This document shows positions 1 through 6,802 of a DNA stretch of 21,901 bases, in pieces (positions within the stretch are counted from its first letter, which is position 1; each line of letters begins with the position of its first letter). Location of the stretch: positions 1 through 21,901 of the forward strand of contig CAQCFX010000023.1 of the NCBI GenBank assembly GCA_948766235.1, in the 5' to 3' direction. Source of the DNA: an uncultured Oscillospiraceae bacterium. Its GTDB lineage: Bacteria > Bacillota > Clostridia > Oscillospirales > Oscillospiraceae. The notes beneath the pieces were generated by a model. That model was given only the letters and a program-made list of their open reading frames with translations. It made no database searches and was not told the origin of the DNA. Position numbers and translations under genes: made by a program.

Positions 1-1
1 C

Positions 2-310
2 CCTGTGCCCGCCTGCCGTCAGGCCATGGAGAAGGCCAATGTCACCATCGGGGACATCGACCTGGTGGAGGCCAACGAGGCCTTCGCCGCCCAGTCCATC
101 GCCGTGGCCCGGGAACTGAATTTCGACATGAACAAGGTGAATGTGAACGGCGGCGCCATCTCCATCGGCCACCCCGTGGGCGCGTCCGGCGCCCGGATCA
201 TCGTCACCCTGCTCCACGAGATGCTCAAGCGGGACGACGCCAAGCGCGGCCTGGCTACCCTGTGCATCGGCGGCGGCATGGGCGTTGCTACTATTTTTGA
301 GAAGGTGTAA
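2..310 (+). CDS. thl: Acetyl-CoA acetyltransferase (thiolase), C-terminal part
   Basis: This is the last ~102 residues of a biosynthetic thiolase; the 5' part lies outside the window. The enzyme condenses two acetyl-CoA to acetoacetyl-CoA, the first step towards butyrate, or cleaves acetoacetyl-CoA in reverse. Visible family signatures are NEAFA (the Asn-Glu-Ala loop), the active-site His in GGAISIGHPVGASGAR and the C-terminal active-site Cys in CIGGGMG. The nucleophilic Cys of the N-terminal half cannot be checked here. The frame is open to the window edge, so the GTG at position 5 is not a real start. It lies upstream of, and co-directional with, the CoA-transferase genes, which fits an acetoacetyl-CoA/butyrate module. 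The stop codon overlaps the start of a dispersed repeat. Family assignment is very secure; biosynthetic rather than degradative use is inferred from context. Confidence 0.95.
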   Translation, partial: PVPACRQAMEKANVTIGDIDLVEANEAFAAQSIAVARELNFDMNKVNVNGGAISIGHPVGASGARIIVTLLHEMLKRDDAKRGLATLCIGGGMGVATIFEKV

Positions 311-447
311 GCGCGACGGTAGGCGCATAGGGCCGGATGGACCGGAGCGAGGGCGAGCGCAGGGCCGCTTGCGGCCCGCAGACCAGCCCGAGTCGGAGGG
401 AAGCCGGCCCGTAATGCGCCCAACCGGAGCGTGATAACAGCGCGACA
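309..447 (+). repeat. Dispersed GC-rich intergenic repeat, copy 1
   Basis: This copy begins in the thl stop codon (TAAGCGCGAC resembles the AGAAGCGCGAGC start of copies 2 and 5). Its core GGATGGACCGGAGCGAGGG continues through AGACCAGCCCGAGTCGG and AGGGAAGCCG and is nearly identical to copy 4 near 11464-11550. It ends in a GGAGCGTGATAAC-like tail. It has no coding potential on its own. It fills most of the 215-base gap between thl and ctfA. Confidence 0.75.
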
Positions 448-466
448 ACAAATATTCTTCCCCTCT

Positions 467-494
467 GCCTGGGCGGGCGCCCACCCGCCCAGGC
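467..494 (+). other. Perfect 11-bp hairpin in the ctfA leader
   Basis: GCCTGGGCGGG, a six-base loop (CGCCCA) and CCCGCCCAGGC form a perfect GC-rich stem ending 16 bases before the ctfA ribosome site. No T-tract follows, so it is not a classical terminator. It could be a transcript-processing or stabilising element between thl and ctfAB. The first 14 bases recur at 11682-11695, after repeat copy 4, so it may belong to the repeat family. Confidence 0.6.
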
Positions 495-525
495 TGTAAA
501 TAAACATTTGGGAGGTCATATAAAA

Positions 526-1215
526 ATGCCTAAATTTGTATCCATTGACGAGGCGGTCAAGCTGATTCCCAATGGCGCCACCGTGATGTTCGGCGGCTTC
601 ATGGGCTGCGGCAGCGCCCATAAGTTTATCGACGCGCTGTCCAAGAGCGGCGTCAAGGACCTGACCGTCATCTGCAACGACGGCTCCATGCCCGGCGGCC
701 CCATGGGCGAGGATTACTACGCCGTGGCCAAGCTGATTCACAACAAGCAGGTGAAGAAGCTGGTGGCCACCCACGTGGGCCTGAACCCCGAGGTCGCCCA
801 GCAGAATATGCAGGACGGCACTTTGGAGGTCGTGCTGGTGCCCCAGGGCTCCCTGGCCGAGATGATTCGGGCCGACGGCGCGGGCCTGGGCGGCGTGCTC
901 ACCCCCACCGGCGTGGGCACCATCGTGGAGGACAACCCCTACTGCCTGGGCAAGCAGACCATCAACGGCCGGGACTACCTGCTCATGGCCCCCATCCACG
1001 CCGATTTCGCCGTGATTGGCGGCTACAAAATCGACAAGGCGGGCAACGTGTGGTACAAGGGCACCACCAGCAACTTCAACATCGTCATGGCCACCGCCGC
1101 CGACACCGTGATTGCCGAGGCGGAGCAGGTGGTGGAGTGCGGCGAAATCGCCCCCGAGGACGTGCGTACCTCCGGCGTGTTTGTGGATTATGTGGTCGAA
1201 GGAGGGCTCTACTAA
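526..1215 (+). CDS. ctfA: CoA-transferase subunit A (butyrate/acetate-acetoacetate type)
   Basis: This is the alpha subunit (229 aa) of a family I 3-oxoacid CoA-transferase, which moves CoA between acetoacetyl-CoA or butyryl-CoA and a short carboxylate. The N-terminal glycine-rich CoA-transferase signature is present (NGATVMFGGFMGCG, about residues 17-30), as are SPQG-like VPQGSLAEMIRA and GLGGVLTPTGVGT, and WYKGTTSNFN near the C-terminus; all match CtfA/AtoD proteins. The ATG at 526 is chosen because GGAGGT lies nine bases upstream (511-516); the TTG at 508 would precede the ribosome site. It overlaps ctfB by one base (TAATG) and follows thl. The exact CoA acceptor cannot be told from sequence; AtoD or the lysine-pathway butyrate enzyme are alternatives within the same family. 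Confidence 0.93.
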   Translation: MPKFVSIDEAVKLIPNGATVMFGGFMGCGSAHKFIDALSKSGVKDLTVICNDGSMPGGPMGEDYYAVAKLIHNKQVKKLVATHVGLNPEVAQQNMQDGTLEVVLVPQGSLAEMIRADGAGLGGVLTPTGVGTIVEDNPYCLGKQTINGRDYLLMAPIHADFAVIGGYKIDKAGNVWYKGTTSNFNIVMATAADTVIAEAEQVVECGEIAPEDVRTSGVFVDYVVEGGLY

Positions 1216-1871
1216 TGGAAAAATCTGAGATTAAAGGCTTTATCGCCAAGCGTGTGGCCAAAGAGCTAAAGGACGGCGACGTGGTCAACCTGGGCATCGG
1301 CCTGCCCACCCTGGTGCCCAACTACCTGCCCGAGGGCATCCATGTGACCCTCCAGGCGGAGAACGGCACCATTGGCTCCGCCGCCGCCAGCAAGGAAAAC
1401 CCCGACCCCATCCATGACGTGGACGCGGGCGGCTCCCCCTCCGGCATCACCGCGGGCGGCTGCTTCATCGACTCCTCCGTCTCCTTCGGCCTGATTCGCG
1501 GCGGCCATGTGGACGCCACCATTCTGGGCGGCCTGGAGGTGGACGAGGAGGGCTCCCTGTCCAACTGGATTATCCCCGGCAAGAAGATGCCCGGCATGGG
1601 CGGCGCGATGGACCTGCTGGTGGGCGCGAAGAACGTCATCGTGGCCATGGAGCACACCGCCAAGGGCAACCCCAAGATTCTCAAGAAGTGCAAGCTGCCC
1701 TACACCGCCGTGAAGTGCATCACCAAAATCATCACCGAGATGGGCGTGATGGAGGTCACTCCCGAGGGCCTGGTGCTCACCGAGATTAACCCCGAGTTCA
1801 CCGTGGAGCAGGTACAGGCCGCCACCGAGGCCACCCTTATCATCAAGGGCGAGCCCAAGAGCATGATTTAA
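1215..1871 (+). CDS. ctfB: CoA-transferase subunit B (butyrate/acetate-acetoacetate type)
   Basis: This is the catalytic beta subunit (218 aa), partner of the preceding gene. The active-site Glu is E49 in LQAENG, corresponding to the family signature (L/F)(H/Q)SENG with Ala for Ser. NLGIGLPTLVPNYL (about 25-38) and GAMDLLVGA are further family landmarks. It forms the thioester enzyme intermediate and works as an A2B2 complex in the cytoplasm. The ATG overlaps the ctfA stop and has AAGGAGG nine bases upstream, so the two are translationally coupled. An N-terminally extended frame starting near 1050 is a shadow inside ctfA. A strong terminator follows 27 bases after the stop, closing the thl-ctfAB unit. 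Confidence 0.94.
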   Translation: MEKSEIKGFIAKRVAKELKDGDVVNLGIGLPTLVPNYLPEGIHVTLQAENGTIGSAAASKENPDPIHDVDAGGSPSGITAGGCFIDSSVSFGLIRGGHVDATILGGLEVDEEGSLSNWIIPGKKMPGMGGAMDLLVGAKNVIVAMEHTAKGNPKILKKCKLPYTAVKCITKIITEMGVMEVTPEGLVLTEINPEFTVEQVQAATEATLIIKGEPKSMI

Positions 1872-1897
1872 GCTGAATCCTTCCGCATTTCATCAGC

Positions 1898-1933
1898 AAA
1901 CCCTCCCCCTGACAATTTTAGGGGGAGGGTTTT
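1898..1933 (+). terminator. Rho-independent terminator of ctfAB
   Basis: A perfect 13-bp stem, AAACCCTCCCCCT paired with AGGGGGAGGGTTT, is separated by a nine-base loop and ends in a short T run. It lies 27 bases after the ctfB stop. The parS-like site starts two bases further on. Confidence 0.9.
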
Positions 1934-1934
1934 A

Positions 1935-1950
1935 TGTTTCACGTGAAACG
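1935..1950. promoter_or_regulatory. parS-like centromere site 1
   Basis: TGTTTCACGTGAAACG contains the perfect 14-bp palindrome GTTTCACGTGAAAC and matches the Bacillus subtilis parS consensus TGTTNCACGTGAAACA at all but the last base. ParB/Spo0J binds such sites to load partition complexes near the origin. It lies 70 bases beyond the noc stop codon. It is the exact reverse complement of site 2 at 3064-3079. Confidence 0.88.
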
Positions 1951-2019
1951 CGAGGCGCGGGGGCGGAGCATAGGCCCGACCGCCCTGCACCCCAGGGCAA
2001 AAATGGGGGAGACCCCTCC

Positions 2020-2829
2020 TCACGAGGCGTCCCCCCTGTTTTTAGGTATGCAGATGGTGAGGGTGATTTCGCTGTCCGTCTCCTCCCGGCCGCACCGGGC
2101 GTTCACCCCGGCGGACTGCATCACCTCCACCCCCCGCTTCACCGTATTTAAAAACAGCCGCACGTCCTTGATGCGGTAGACCGGCTTGGCTTTCCGGGGG
2201 GCCTTGCCCTTGCCGCACAGCCGGTCGATGTACTCCTCCGTCTTGGCCACGTTGAGCTGGTGCTTGAGGATGTGCTCCAGCGCGCCCCGCTGCTCCTCTG
2301 CCCCGGCCAGCCGGAGCAGTGAGCGGGCATGGCGCTCGGTGAGCTGATGCACCCGGAGGGTTTGTATCACGTCCTCGGGGAGCTTCAGCAGCCGCAGCTT
2401 GTTGGCCACGGCGGACTGGCTCTTGCCCACCTTTCGGGCGGCCTCCTCCTGAGAGAGGTGGTGGCGCTGGATGAGCTGGCGCAGGGCCGCGGCCTCCTCC
2501 CATACGTCCAGGTCCTTGCGCTGAAGGTTTTCCACCAGGGCCAGCAGGGCGGAGGTCTCCTCATCCGCCTCCACGTTCAGGCAGGGCACGCAGGGCAGCC
2601 CCGCCAGCTTGGCCGCCCGCAGCCGCCGCTCCCCCGCCACCAGTTCCCAGCCCGCCGAAGTGCGCCGGACGGACAGGGGCTGAAGCACCCCCACCTGGGA
2701 GATGGACAGAGCTAGCTCCGCCAGGTCTCCCTCCCGGAACTCCTTCCGGGGCTGATTGGGGTTGGGGCGGATGTCGCCGGTGGGCAGCTCCAGCACCTGC
2801 CGCTTCCCCGTTTTAAGAAAGAGCGCCAT
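2020..2829 (-). CDS. noc: Nucleoid occlusion protein Noc (ParB/Spo0J family)
   Basis: This 269-aa ParB-family CTPase clamp has an N-terminal ParB domain from about residue 12 (LELPTGDIRPNPNQPR), CTP-binding GERRLRA at 67-73 and ENLQR at 100-104. The helix-turn-helix spans about 125-170, and a C-terminal dimerisation segment resembling Noc (IKDVRLFLNTVKR ... LTICIPK) follows. The four residues known to separate Noc from ParB specificity (Caulobacter positions 173, 179, 184, 201) are Q138, K144, K149 and R166 here, the Noc set. Noc binds NBS sites and keeps division away from the nucleoid. The ATG at 2829 has GGGAGG eight bases upstream; a longer frame reaching 3651 has no support. The N-terminus before the ParB domain is only ~11 residues, shorter than in B. 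subtilis Noc, where it forms a membrane-targeting helix. No parA or spo0J is adjacent. Confidence 0.88.
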   Translation of the reverse strand: MALFLKTGKRQVLELPTGDIRPNPNQPRKEFREGDLAELALSISQVGVLQPLSVRRTSAGWELVAGERRLRAAKLAGLPCVPCLNVEADEETSALLALVENLQRKDLDVWEEAAALRQLIQRHHLSQEEAARKVGKSQSAVANKLRLLKLPEDVIQTLRVHQLTERHARSLLRLAGAEEQRGALEHILKHQLNVAKTEEYIDRLCGKGKAPRKAKPVYRIKDVRLFLNTVKRGVEVMQSAGVNARCGREETDSEITLTICIPKNRGDAS

Positions 2830-2898
2830 CAAAAACGCCTCCCGTCTTGGTATGGGACAAGCATACCATAGACCGGGAGGCGAAATCCATCGAAGGAT

Positions 2899-2988
2899 AG
2901 AAGCGCGAGCGCAGGCGCGCCGGCCCGGATTTTGCCCGAGTCGGAGGGAAGGCGACCGAGCGGCCCTGCCTACTTCGTAGCGTGACAA
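2899..2988 (+). repeat. Dispersed GC-rich intergenic repeat, copy 2
   Basis: A short version of the family. AGAAGCGCGAGCGCAGGCGC and GCCGGCCCGGAT match copy 5. TTGCCCGAGTCGGAGGGAAGG matches copies 1 and 4. GTAGCGTGACAAC matches the right ends of copies 3 and 4. The central segment is missing. It lies between noc and parS site 2. The rest of the 377-base gap between noc and ileS holds only a hairpin and the parS site; no gene was seen. Confidence 0.75.
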
Positions 2989-3015
2989 CGCCCCCCTCGG
3001 CCGGCCGGTGGCGGC

Positions 3016-3045
3016 CCTGCTTTCTCTCACGCGAGAGAAAGCAGG
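3016..3045. other. Perfect 13-bp hairpin near parS site 2
   Basis: CCTGCTTTCTCTC and GAGAGAAAGCAGG form a perfect stem around a four-base loop (ACGC). There is no T-tract on either strand, so termination is unlikely. It lies 19 bases from parS site 2, downstream of ileS and upstream of noc on the minus strand. Its role is unknown; it may be an RNA-stability element or part of the dispersed repeat. Confidence 0.55.
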
Positions 3046-3063
3046 CAAAGAGCGCACCCAGGG

Positions 3064-3079
3064 CGTTTCACGTGAAACA
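3064..3079. promoter_or_regulatory. parS-like centromere site 2
   Basis: CGTTTCACGTGAAACA carries the same perfect 14-bp core GTTTCACGTGAAAC as site 1 and matches the parS consensus in 15 of 16 positions. It lies 235 bases upstream of the noc start. With site 1 it brackets noc over about 1.14 kb. Two exact 14-bp cores in 22 kb are far beyond chance. Confidence 0.88.
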
Positions 3080-3206
3080 TCGGATAGAGGCAAGCGGCGC
3101 GGGCCCTGGGGAGGCCTCTCCTGAACGCAGAGGCAGCCATCCAGCGCCCCGTAGCCTGTGGCTGCTCCAAAGTGAGCGGAGACCCCGGCCTCAGGCGGCA
3201 GTGCGT

Positions 3207-6017
3207 TTACTCGCCTAAAACCTTTGCGCAGCGGCCGCACAGCTCGGCGTGGTGTCCCGCCGTGCCGATATGGGCATCGTGGTTCCAGCAGCGGGGGCAC
3301 TTGGGGCCGTCGGCGGCGGCAATCCGCACGTCCAAATCCATAAACTGCGTTCCCATCGCCCCCTCGGAGCTGCACGCGGCGTCGGTGTGCACCACCTCCA
3401 CCTGGGAGGTGATGAACAGCGCGGCCAGCTCCTCCGGCGTAAAGTCGGAGAAGTCCTCCTGGGCCATGGGGTCCGCCTCCAGGATAACCTTGGCGTCCTG
3501 GTTTTTCTTCACCACGTCCTCGTTGCGGGCGTTTTCCAGCGCCTTGTTCACGTCGTCCCGCAGCTTGATGAGCTTCTCCCACCGCCCGGCCTCGGCCTCG
3601 TCCAACGCCAGGGCGGGGTCGTAGTCCGGGATGTCGTTGAACAGCACGCACTCAGCGTCGTCCCCGGCGCGGTGGAGCATGGCCGTCCAAATCTCCTGGC
3701 TGGTGAAGGCCAGGATGGGCGCCAGCATCCTGGTCATGCCGTCCAGAATGATAAACAGGGCGGACTGGGCGCAGGCGCGGGTAGCGTCGTCCCCGCAGTA
3801 CAGCCGGTCCTTGATGATGTCCAGATAGAAGTTGGACATCTCCACCACGCAGAAGTTGTAGATGGCGCGGTACACGGTGTGGAACTCGTAGGCGTCGTAC
3901 CCCGCCCGGACAGCCTTCACCAGGTCGTTGAACGCCGCCACCGCCCAGCGGTCCAGGGCCTCCATGTCCTTCACGGCCACGGCCTGGTCCGGGTCAAAGC
4001 CGCTGAGATTGCCCAGCATATACCGGGCGGTGTTGCGGATTTTCAGGTACGCCTGGGAGAGCTGCTTCATAATCTCCTTGGAGATGCGCATATCCTGGGT
4101 GTAATCGGCGGAGGACACCCACAGCCGGAGCATATCCGCGCCGTAGTCCTTGATAATCTCCTCGGGGGGCATGGCGTTGCCCAGGGACTTGTGCATGGCC
4201 TTGCCCTCGCCGTCCACCGTCCAGCCGTGGGTGATAATCTGCTTATACGGGGCCACGCCGCTGCAGGCGATGGAGGTGAGCATGGAGGACTGGAACCACC
4301 CGCGGTACTGGTCGCCGCCCTCCAGATACACGTCGGCGGGGTACTGGAGGTTGGGACGCTGCTCGGCCACCGCCGCCCAGGTGGAGCCGGAGTCGAACCA
4401 CACGTCCATGATGTCGTTTTCCTTGGAGAAGTGGGCCTTGCCGCACTTGGGGCAGGTAAATCCGGCGGGGACCAGCTCGTCGGCGGTCTTGTCGAACCAC
4501 ACGTTGGACCCGTGCCGGCGGAACAGCTCCGCCACGTGGGCAATGGTCTCGGGGGTGACGATGGCCTCGCCGCAGTCATCGCAGTAGAACACGGGGATGG
4601 GCACGCCCCACACCCGCTGGCGGGAGATGCACCAGTCGCTGCGCTCGGTAATCATGGACACCATGCGCTCCTTGCCCCAGGCGGGGTGCCAGCCGATGGC
4701 GTCGCAGGATTTCACCGCCGCGTCCTTGATGGCGTCCACGGAGCAGAACCACTGCTCGGTGGCCCGGTAGATGATGGGGTGCTTGCACCGCCAGCAGTGG
4801 GGGTAGGAGTGGGTAATCTGGGCCTTGGCCAGCAGGAAGCCCCCGGCCTCCAAATCGGCCACCACCATGTCGTTGCCCTTGGCGTAGAACTGGCCGCTGT
4901 AGCGCGCGTCGGTCATCACGCCCTTGGCGTTCACCGGCACTGGCACGCCAATCTGGGTCAGCCCCGCGTCGTCATACCGCTTGCACACGTCAAAGTCCTC
5001 TCCGCCGAAGCCGGGGGCGGTGTGGACGCAGCCGGTGCCCGCGTCCAGGGTGACGTGGCCGCCGTTGAGAATGACGGAATCCTGGTCCAGCAGGGGGTGC
5101 TTGGCCACCATTAGCTCGAAGTCGGACCCCTTCAGGGTAGCCAGCACTTGGCAGGCGGCAAAGTCCAGCCCCGCCTGCTTGCACACACCCTCGGCCAGCT
5201 CCTTGGCCATGACGTATACCTCGCCGTTGGGGACCTGGAGGAGCACATAGTCAAAATCGGCGTTGAGGGAGATGGCCGCGTTGCCGGGAATGGTCCAGGG
5301 GGTGGTGGTCCAAATGACGAAGAAGGTCTTGGACAAGTCCGCGTACTGCCCCAGCCTGCCCTTGTCGTCCTTCACGGGGAACTTGACGAAAATGGTGGTG
5401 CAGGGGTCGTCCTGGTAGTCAATCTCCGCCTCGGCCAGGGCGGTCTGGTCGTGGGGGCACCAGTAGACGGACTTCATGCCCTTGTAGATAAGGCCCTTCT
5501 CCGCCATTTTGCCGAAGACCTCAATCTGCTTGGCCTCGAACTCGGGCAGCAGGGTGATATAGGGGTCCTCCCACTCGCCCAGCACCCCCAGGCGCTGGAA
5601 CTGCTCGGTCATGCGGCCCACATACTGGGTGGCGAACTCCCGGCACTTGTCCCGGAAGGCGGCCACGGACATCTCCTCCCGCTTCACGCTCTTGTCCTTG
5701 AGCACGGCGGTCTCAATGGGCAGGCCGTGGGTGTCCCAGCCGGGGACGTAGGGGGCCTGGAAGCCCGTCATGTTCTTGTACTTGACGATGATGTCCTTCA
5801 GGATTTTGTTCATGGCGGTGCCGATGTGGATATTGCCGTTGGCATAGGGGGGGCCGTCGTGAAGGACGAACTTGGGCTTGCCCGCGTTCTTGTCCATCAG
5901 CTTGTGGTAGGTCACACGGGCCCACTCCGGGTTGAGCAGCTCGGGCTCCCGCTTGGGCAGGCCCGCCCGCATGGGGAAGTCGGTCTGGGGCAGGTGGACG
6001 GTTTTGTTGTAGTCCAT
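3207..6017 (-). CDS. ileS: Isoleucyl-tRNA synthetase
   Basis: This 936-aa class Ia synthetase has the usual bacterial length and charges tRNA-Ile. The HIGH motif is HIGT at 64-67 (GNIHIGTAMNK), after HDGPPYANG. The KMSKS loop reads AMHKSLGN near residue 605, so the second Lys is kept but the first Lys and first Ser differ. YPHCWRCKHPIIYRATEQWF and the anticodon-binding domain follow. The C-terminal zinc finger is CPRCW ... LCGRC (about 910-932). The ATG at 6017 has AGGAGG seven bases upstream (6025-6030). The XRE gene ends only 30 bases upstream, so the two can be co-transcribed. An isoleucine T-box about 580 bp upstream is the expected regulator but is separated by the XRE cassette. Confidence 0.97.
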   Translation of the reverse strand: MDYNKTVHLPQTDFPMRAGLPKREPELLNPEWARVTYHKLMDKNAGKPKFVLHDGPPYANGNIHIGTAMNKILKDIIVKYKNMTGFQAPYVPGWDTHGLPIETAVLKDKSVKREEMSVAAFRDKCREFATQYVGRMTEQFQRLGVLGEWEDPYITLLPEFEAKQIEVFGKMAEKGLIYKGMKSVYWCPHDQTALAEAEIDYQDDPCTTIFVKFPVKDDKGRLGQYADLSKTFFVIWTTTPWTIPGNAAISLNADFDYVLLQVPNGEVYVMAKELAEGVCKQAGLDFAACQVLATLKGSDFELMVAKHPLLDQDSVILNGGHVTLDAGTGCVHTAPGFGGEDFDVCKRYDDAGLTQIGVPVPVNAKGVMTDARYSGQFYAKGNDMVVADLEAGGFLLAKAQITHSYPHCWRCKHPIIYRATEQWFCSVDAIKDAAVKSCDAIGWHPAWGKERMVSMITERSDWCISRQRVWGVPIPVFYCDDCGEAIVTPETIAHVAELFRRHGSNVWFDKTADELVPAGFTCPKCGKAHFSKENDIMDVWFDSGSTWAAVAEQRPNLQYPADVYLEGGDQYRGWFQSSMLTSIACSGVAPYKQIITHGWTVDGEGKAMHKSLGNAMPPEEIIKDYGADMLRLWVSSADYTQDMRISKEIMKQLSQAYLKIRNTARYMLGNLSGFDPDQAVAVKDMEALDRWAVAAFNDLVKAVRAGYDAYEFHTVYRAIYNFCVVEMSNFYLDIIKDRLYCGDDATRACAQSALFIILDGMTRMLAPILAFTSQEIWTAMLHRAGDDAECVLFNDIPDYDPALALDEAEAGRWEKLIKLRDDVNKALENARNEDVVKKNQDAKVILEADPMAQEDFSDFTPEELAALFITSQVEVVHTDAACSSEGAMGTQFMDLDVRIAAADGPKCPRCWNHDAHIGTAGHHAELCGRCAKVLGE

Positions 6018-6047
6018 GGGTATTCCTCCTAAATTGAATTGGTTATT

Positions 6048-6257
6048 TTATTTGCGGTCATCGGTTCGACCCAGCAGATAATCCACGCTGACATCGTAAT
6101 AGTCCGCCATTTGGTCCAGCAAGGAAGCATTAGGCTCGCGCATACCCAATTCATACCGGCAATAGGTTGTGGTAGCTATATCCAATTCGGCGGCGATATC
6201 TTCTTGACGCAGATGCCTTTCCTTTCGGAGTTCTCTCATTCGTTCTGTTAATTTCAT
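6048..6257 (-). CDS. Small XRE-family repressor-like protein
   Basis: This 69-aa protein is almost entirely one Cro/C1-type helix-turn-helix: MKLTERMRELRKERHLRQED, IAAELDIATTTYCRYELGMR, and the typical tail SLLDQMADYYDVSVDYLLGR. The ATG at 6257 follows AGAGG and excludes an upstream extension that would run through the divergent promoter. It is co-directional with ileS, which begins 30 bases downstream, and divergent from the small gene at 6301. Two ACCG-type inverted operator-like sequences lie in the shared promoter, so control of the divergent gene and of itself is inferred. It is AT-richer than its neighbours and looks acquired. The HTH call is secure; the regulatory target is inferred. 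Confidence 0.88.
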   Translation of the reverse strand: MKLTERMRELRKERHLRQEDIAAELDIATTTYCRYELGMREPNASLLDQMADYYDVSVDYLLGRTDDRK

Positions 6258-6267
6258 GATAAACCTC

Positions 6268-6313
6268 TTGACATTACCGTTCGGTGGGATTATAATAAAT
6301 ATGACCGAACGGT
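6268..6313 (+). promoter_or_regulatory. Consensus promoter with paired XRE operator-like sites
   Basis: The plus strand carries TTGACA (6268-6273), a 17-base spacer and TATAAT (6291-6296), a perfect sigma-A promoter. ACCGTTCGGT (6276-6285) lies in the spacer, and its exact reverse complement ACCGAACGGT (6304-6313) lies just after the -10; each is itself a near-palindrome. A bound repressor would block the promoter. On the minus strand a TATAAT (6294 to 6289) overlaps it and could serve the XRE gene, with a weak -35. The operator role is inferred from position and symmetry. Confidence 0.8.
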
Positions 6314-6597
6314 TAGATTTTGCGAAGGGGCGAGATGCCGTGGACGATATCATTGATTCAGTAGTGCAGGGCATCGAAGAAAACGCATTCCCATATTTTT
6401 TTGTTAAACCGGGATACCGCAAAGACCAGTATTGCGCTTCCCAACATATGGAGTGGCTGGAGAAGCATTTGAACGAGGAAGAAAAGGCCCATTTCGTTCA
6501 GCTGCGGGATGCGGAACTGCGCCTTAGCATCATGGAGCGCGAAGCGCTTATCAAGCTTGCGCTGGCCGCCGGGATTCGCCTCGCCCTTCCACGGTAA
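6301..6597 (+). CDS. Small uncharacterised protein divergent from XRE repressor
   Basis: This is an acidic, helical protein of up to 98 aa with no signal peptide or membrane segment. The C-terminal half (HLNEEEKAHFVQLRDAELRL ... ALAAGIRLALP) vaguely resembles small clostridial families such as DUF6809; this is a weak impression. The start is uncertain. The ATG at 6301 lies only four bases after the -10 box and would give a leaderless mRNA with its codons inside the operator. The in-frame GTG at 6340 has AAGGGG nine bases upstream (6325-6330) and gives an 85-aa protein. The stop codon (6595-6597) touches the U-tract of the opposing ileS T-box terminator. Transcription from its consensus promoter would run antisense into the T-box leader. 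No function is proposed; it may be the repressor's partner in a small acquired module. Confidence 0.65.
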   Translation: MTERLDFAKGRDAVDDIIDSVVQGIEENAFPYFFVKPGYRKDQYCASQHMEWLEKHLNEEEKAHFVQLRDAELRLSIMEREALIKLALAAGIRLALPR

Positions 6598-6635
6598 ACA
6601 AAAGCGCCCCTGTCCCCAAAAGGAGACAAAGGCGC
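6596..6635 (-). terminator. T-box regulated terminator
   Basis: Read on the minus strand, GCGCCTTTGTCTCC pairs fully (with G-U wobbles) with GGGGACAGGGGCGC across a TTTT loop, followed by TTTTGTTT. It comes directly after the T-box antiterminator sequence, as expected for a tRNA-sensing attenuator. Confidence 0.9.
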
Positions 6636-6667
6636 AAACCTCTGCGGTACCACTCCAAATTCCGCAC

Positions 6668-6802
6668 GAAGCGCTGAGCCGTCGTGAGCAGCGGGCTAAG
6701 ACCGGAGCGGAGCGAATTGACCGAAGCCGCCAAGGGCGGCGCAGGACAATTTGCGCAGTCGGAGAGCTTAGAACCGCGTCGCGAACAGGCGAAGCGTGAC
6801 AA
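6668..6802 (+). repeat. Dispersed repeat, copy 3, inside the T-box leader
   Basis: The left end (CGAAGCGCTGAGCC then GTCGTGAGCAGCG) is identical over about 27 bases to copy 4. The right end (CGCGTCGCGAACAGGC then GAAGCGTGACAA) matches copy 4 with one difference. The middle diverges but keeps GACCGGAGC and CAGTCGGAG blocks. It lies between Stem I and the antiterminator of the ileS T-box. Confidence 0.8.

Noticed and set aside
19..999. Minus-strand open frame of 326 codons
   Set aside because: It is antisense to thl and ctfA and crosses the repeat and the intergenic hairpin; composition typical of a shadow frame.
2830..3651. N-terminal extension of noc
   Set aside because: The upstream frame is low complexity, overlaps ileS antisense to nothing useful and crosses parS and the repeat; the ATG at 2829 has a good ribosome site and the expected Noc domain boundary.
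3249..5114. Long plus-strand open frame of 621 codons
   Set aside because: It is fully antisense to ileS, whose protein is complete and conserved; the frame is open only because of high third-position GC, and its translation is low complexity (His, Val, Gly rich).
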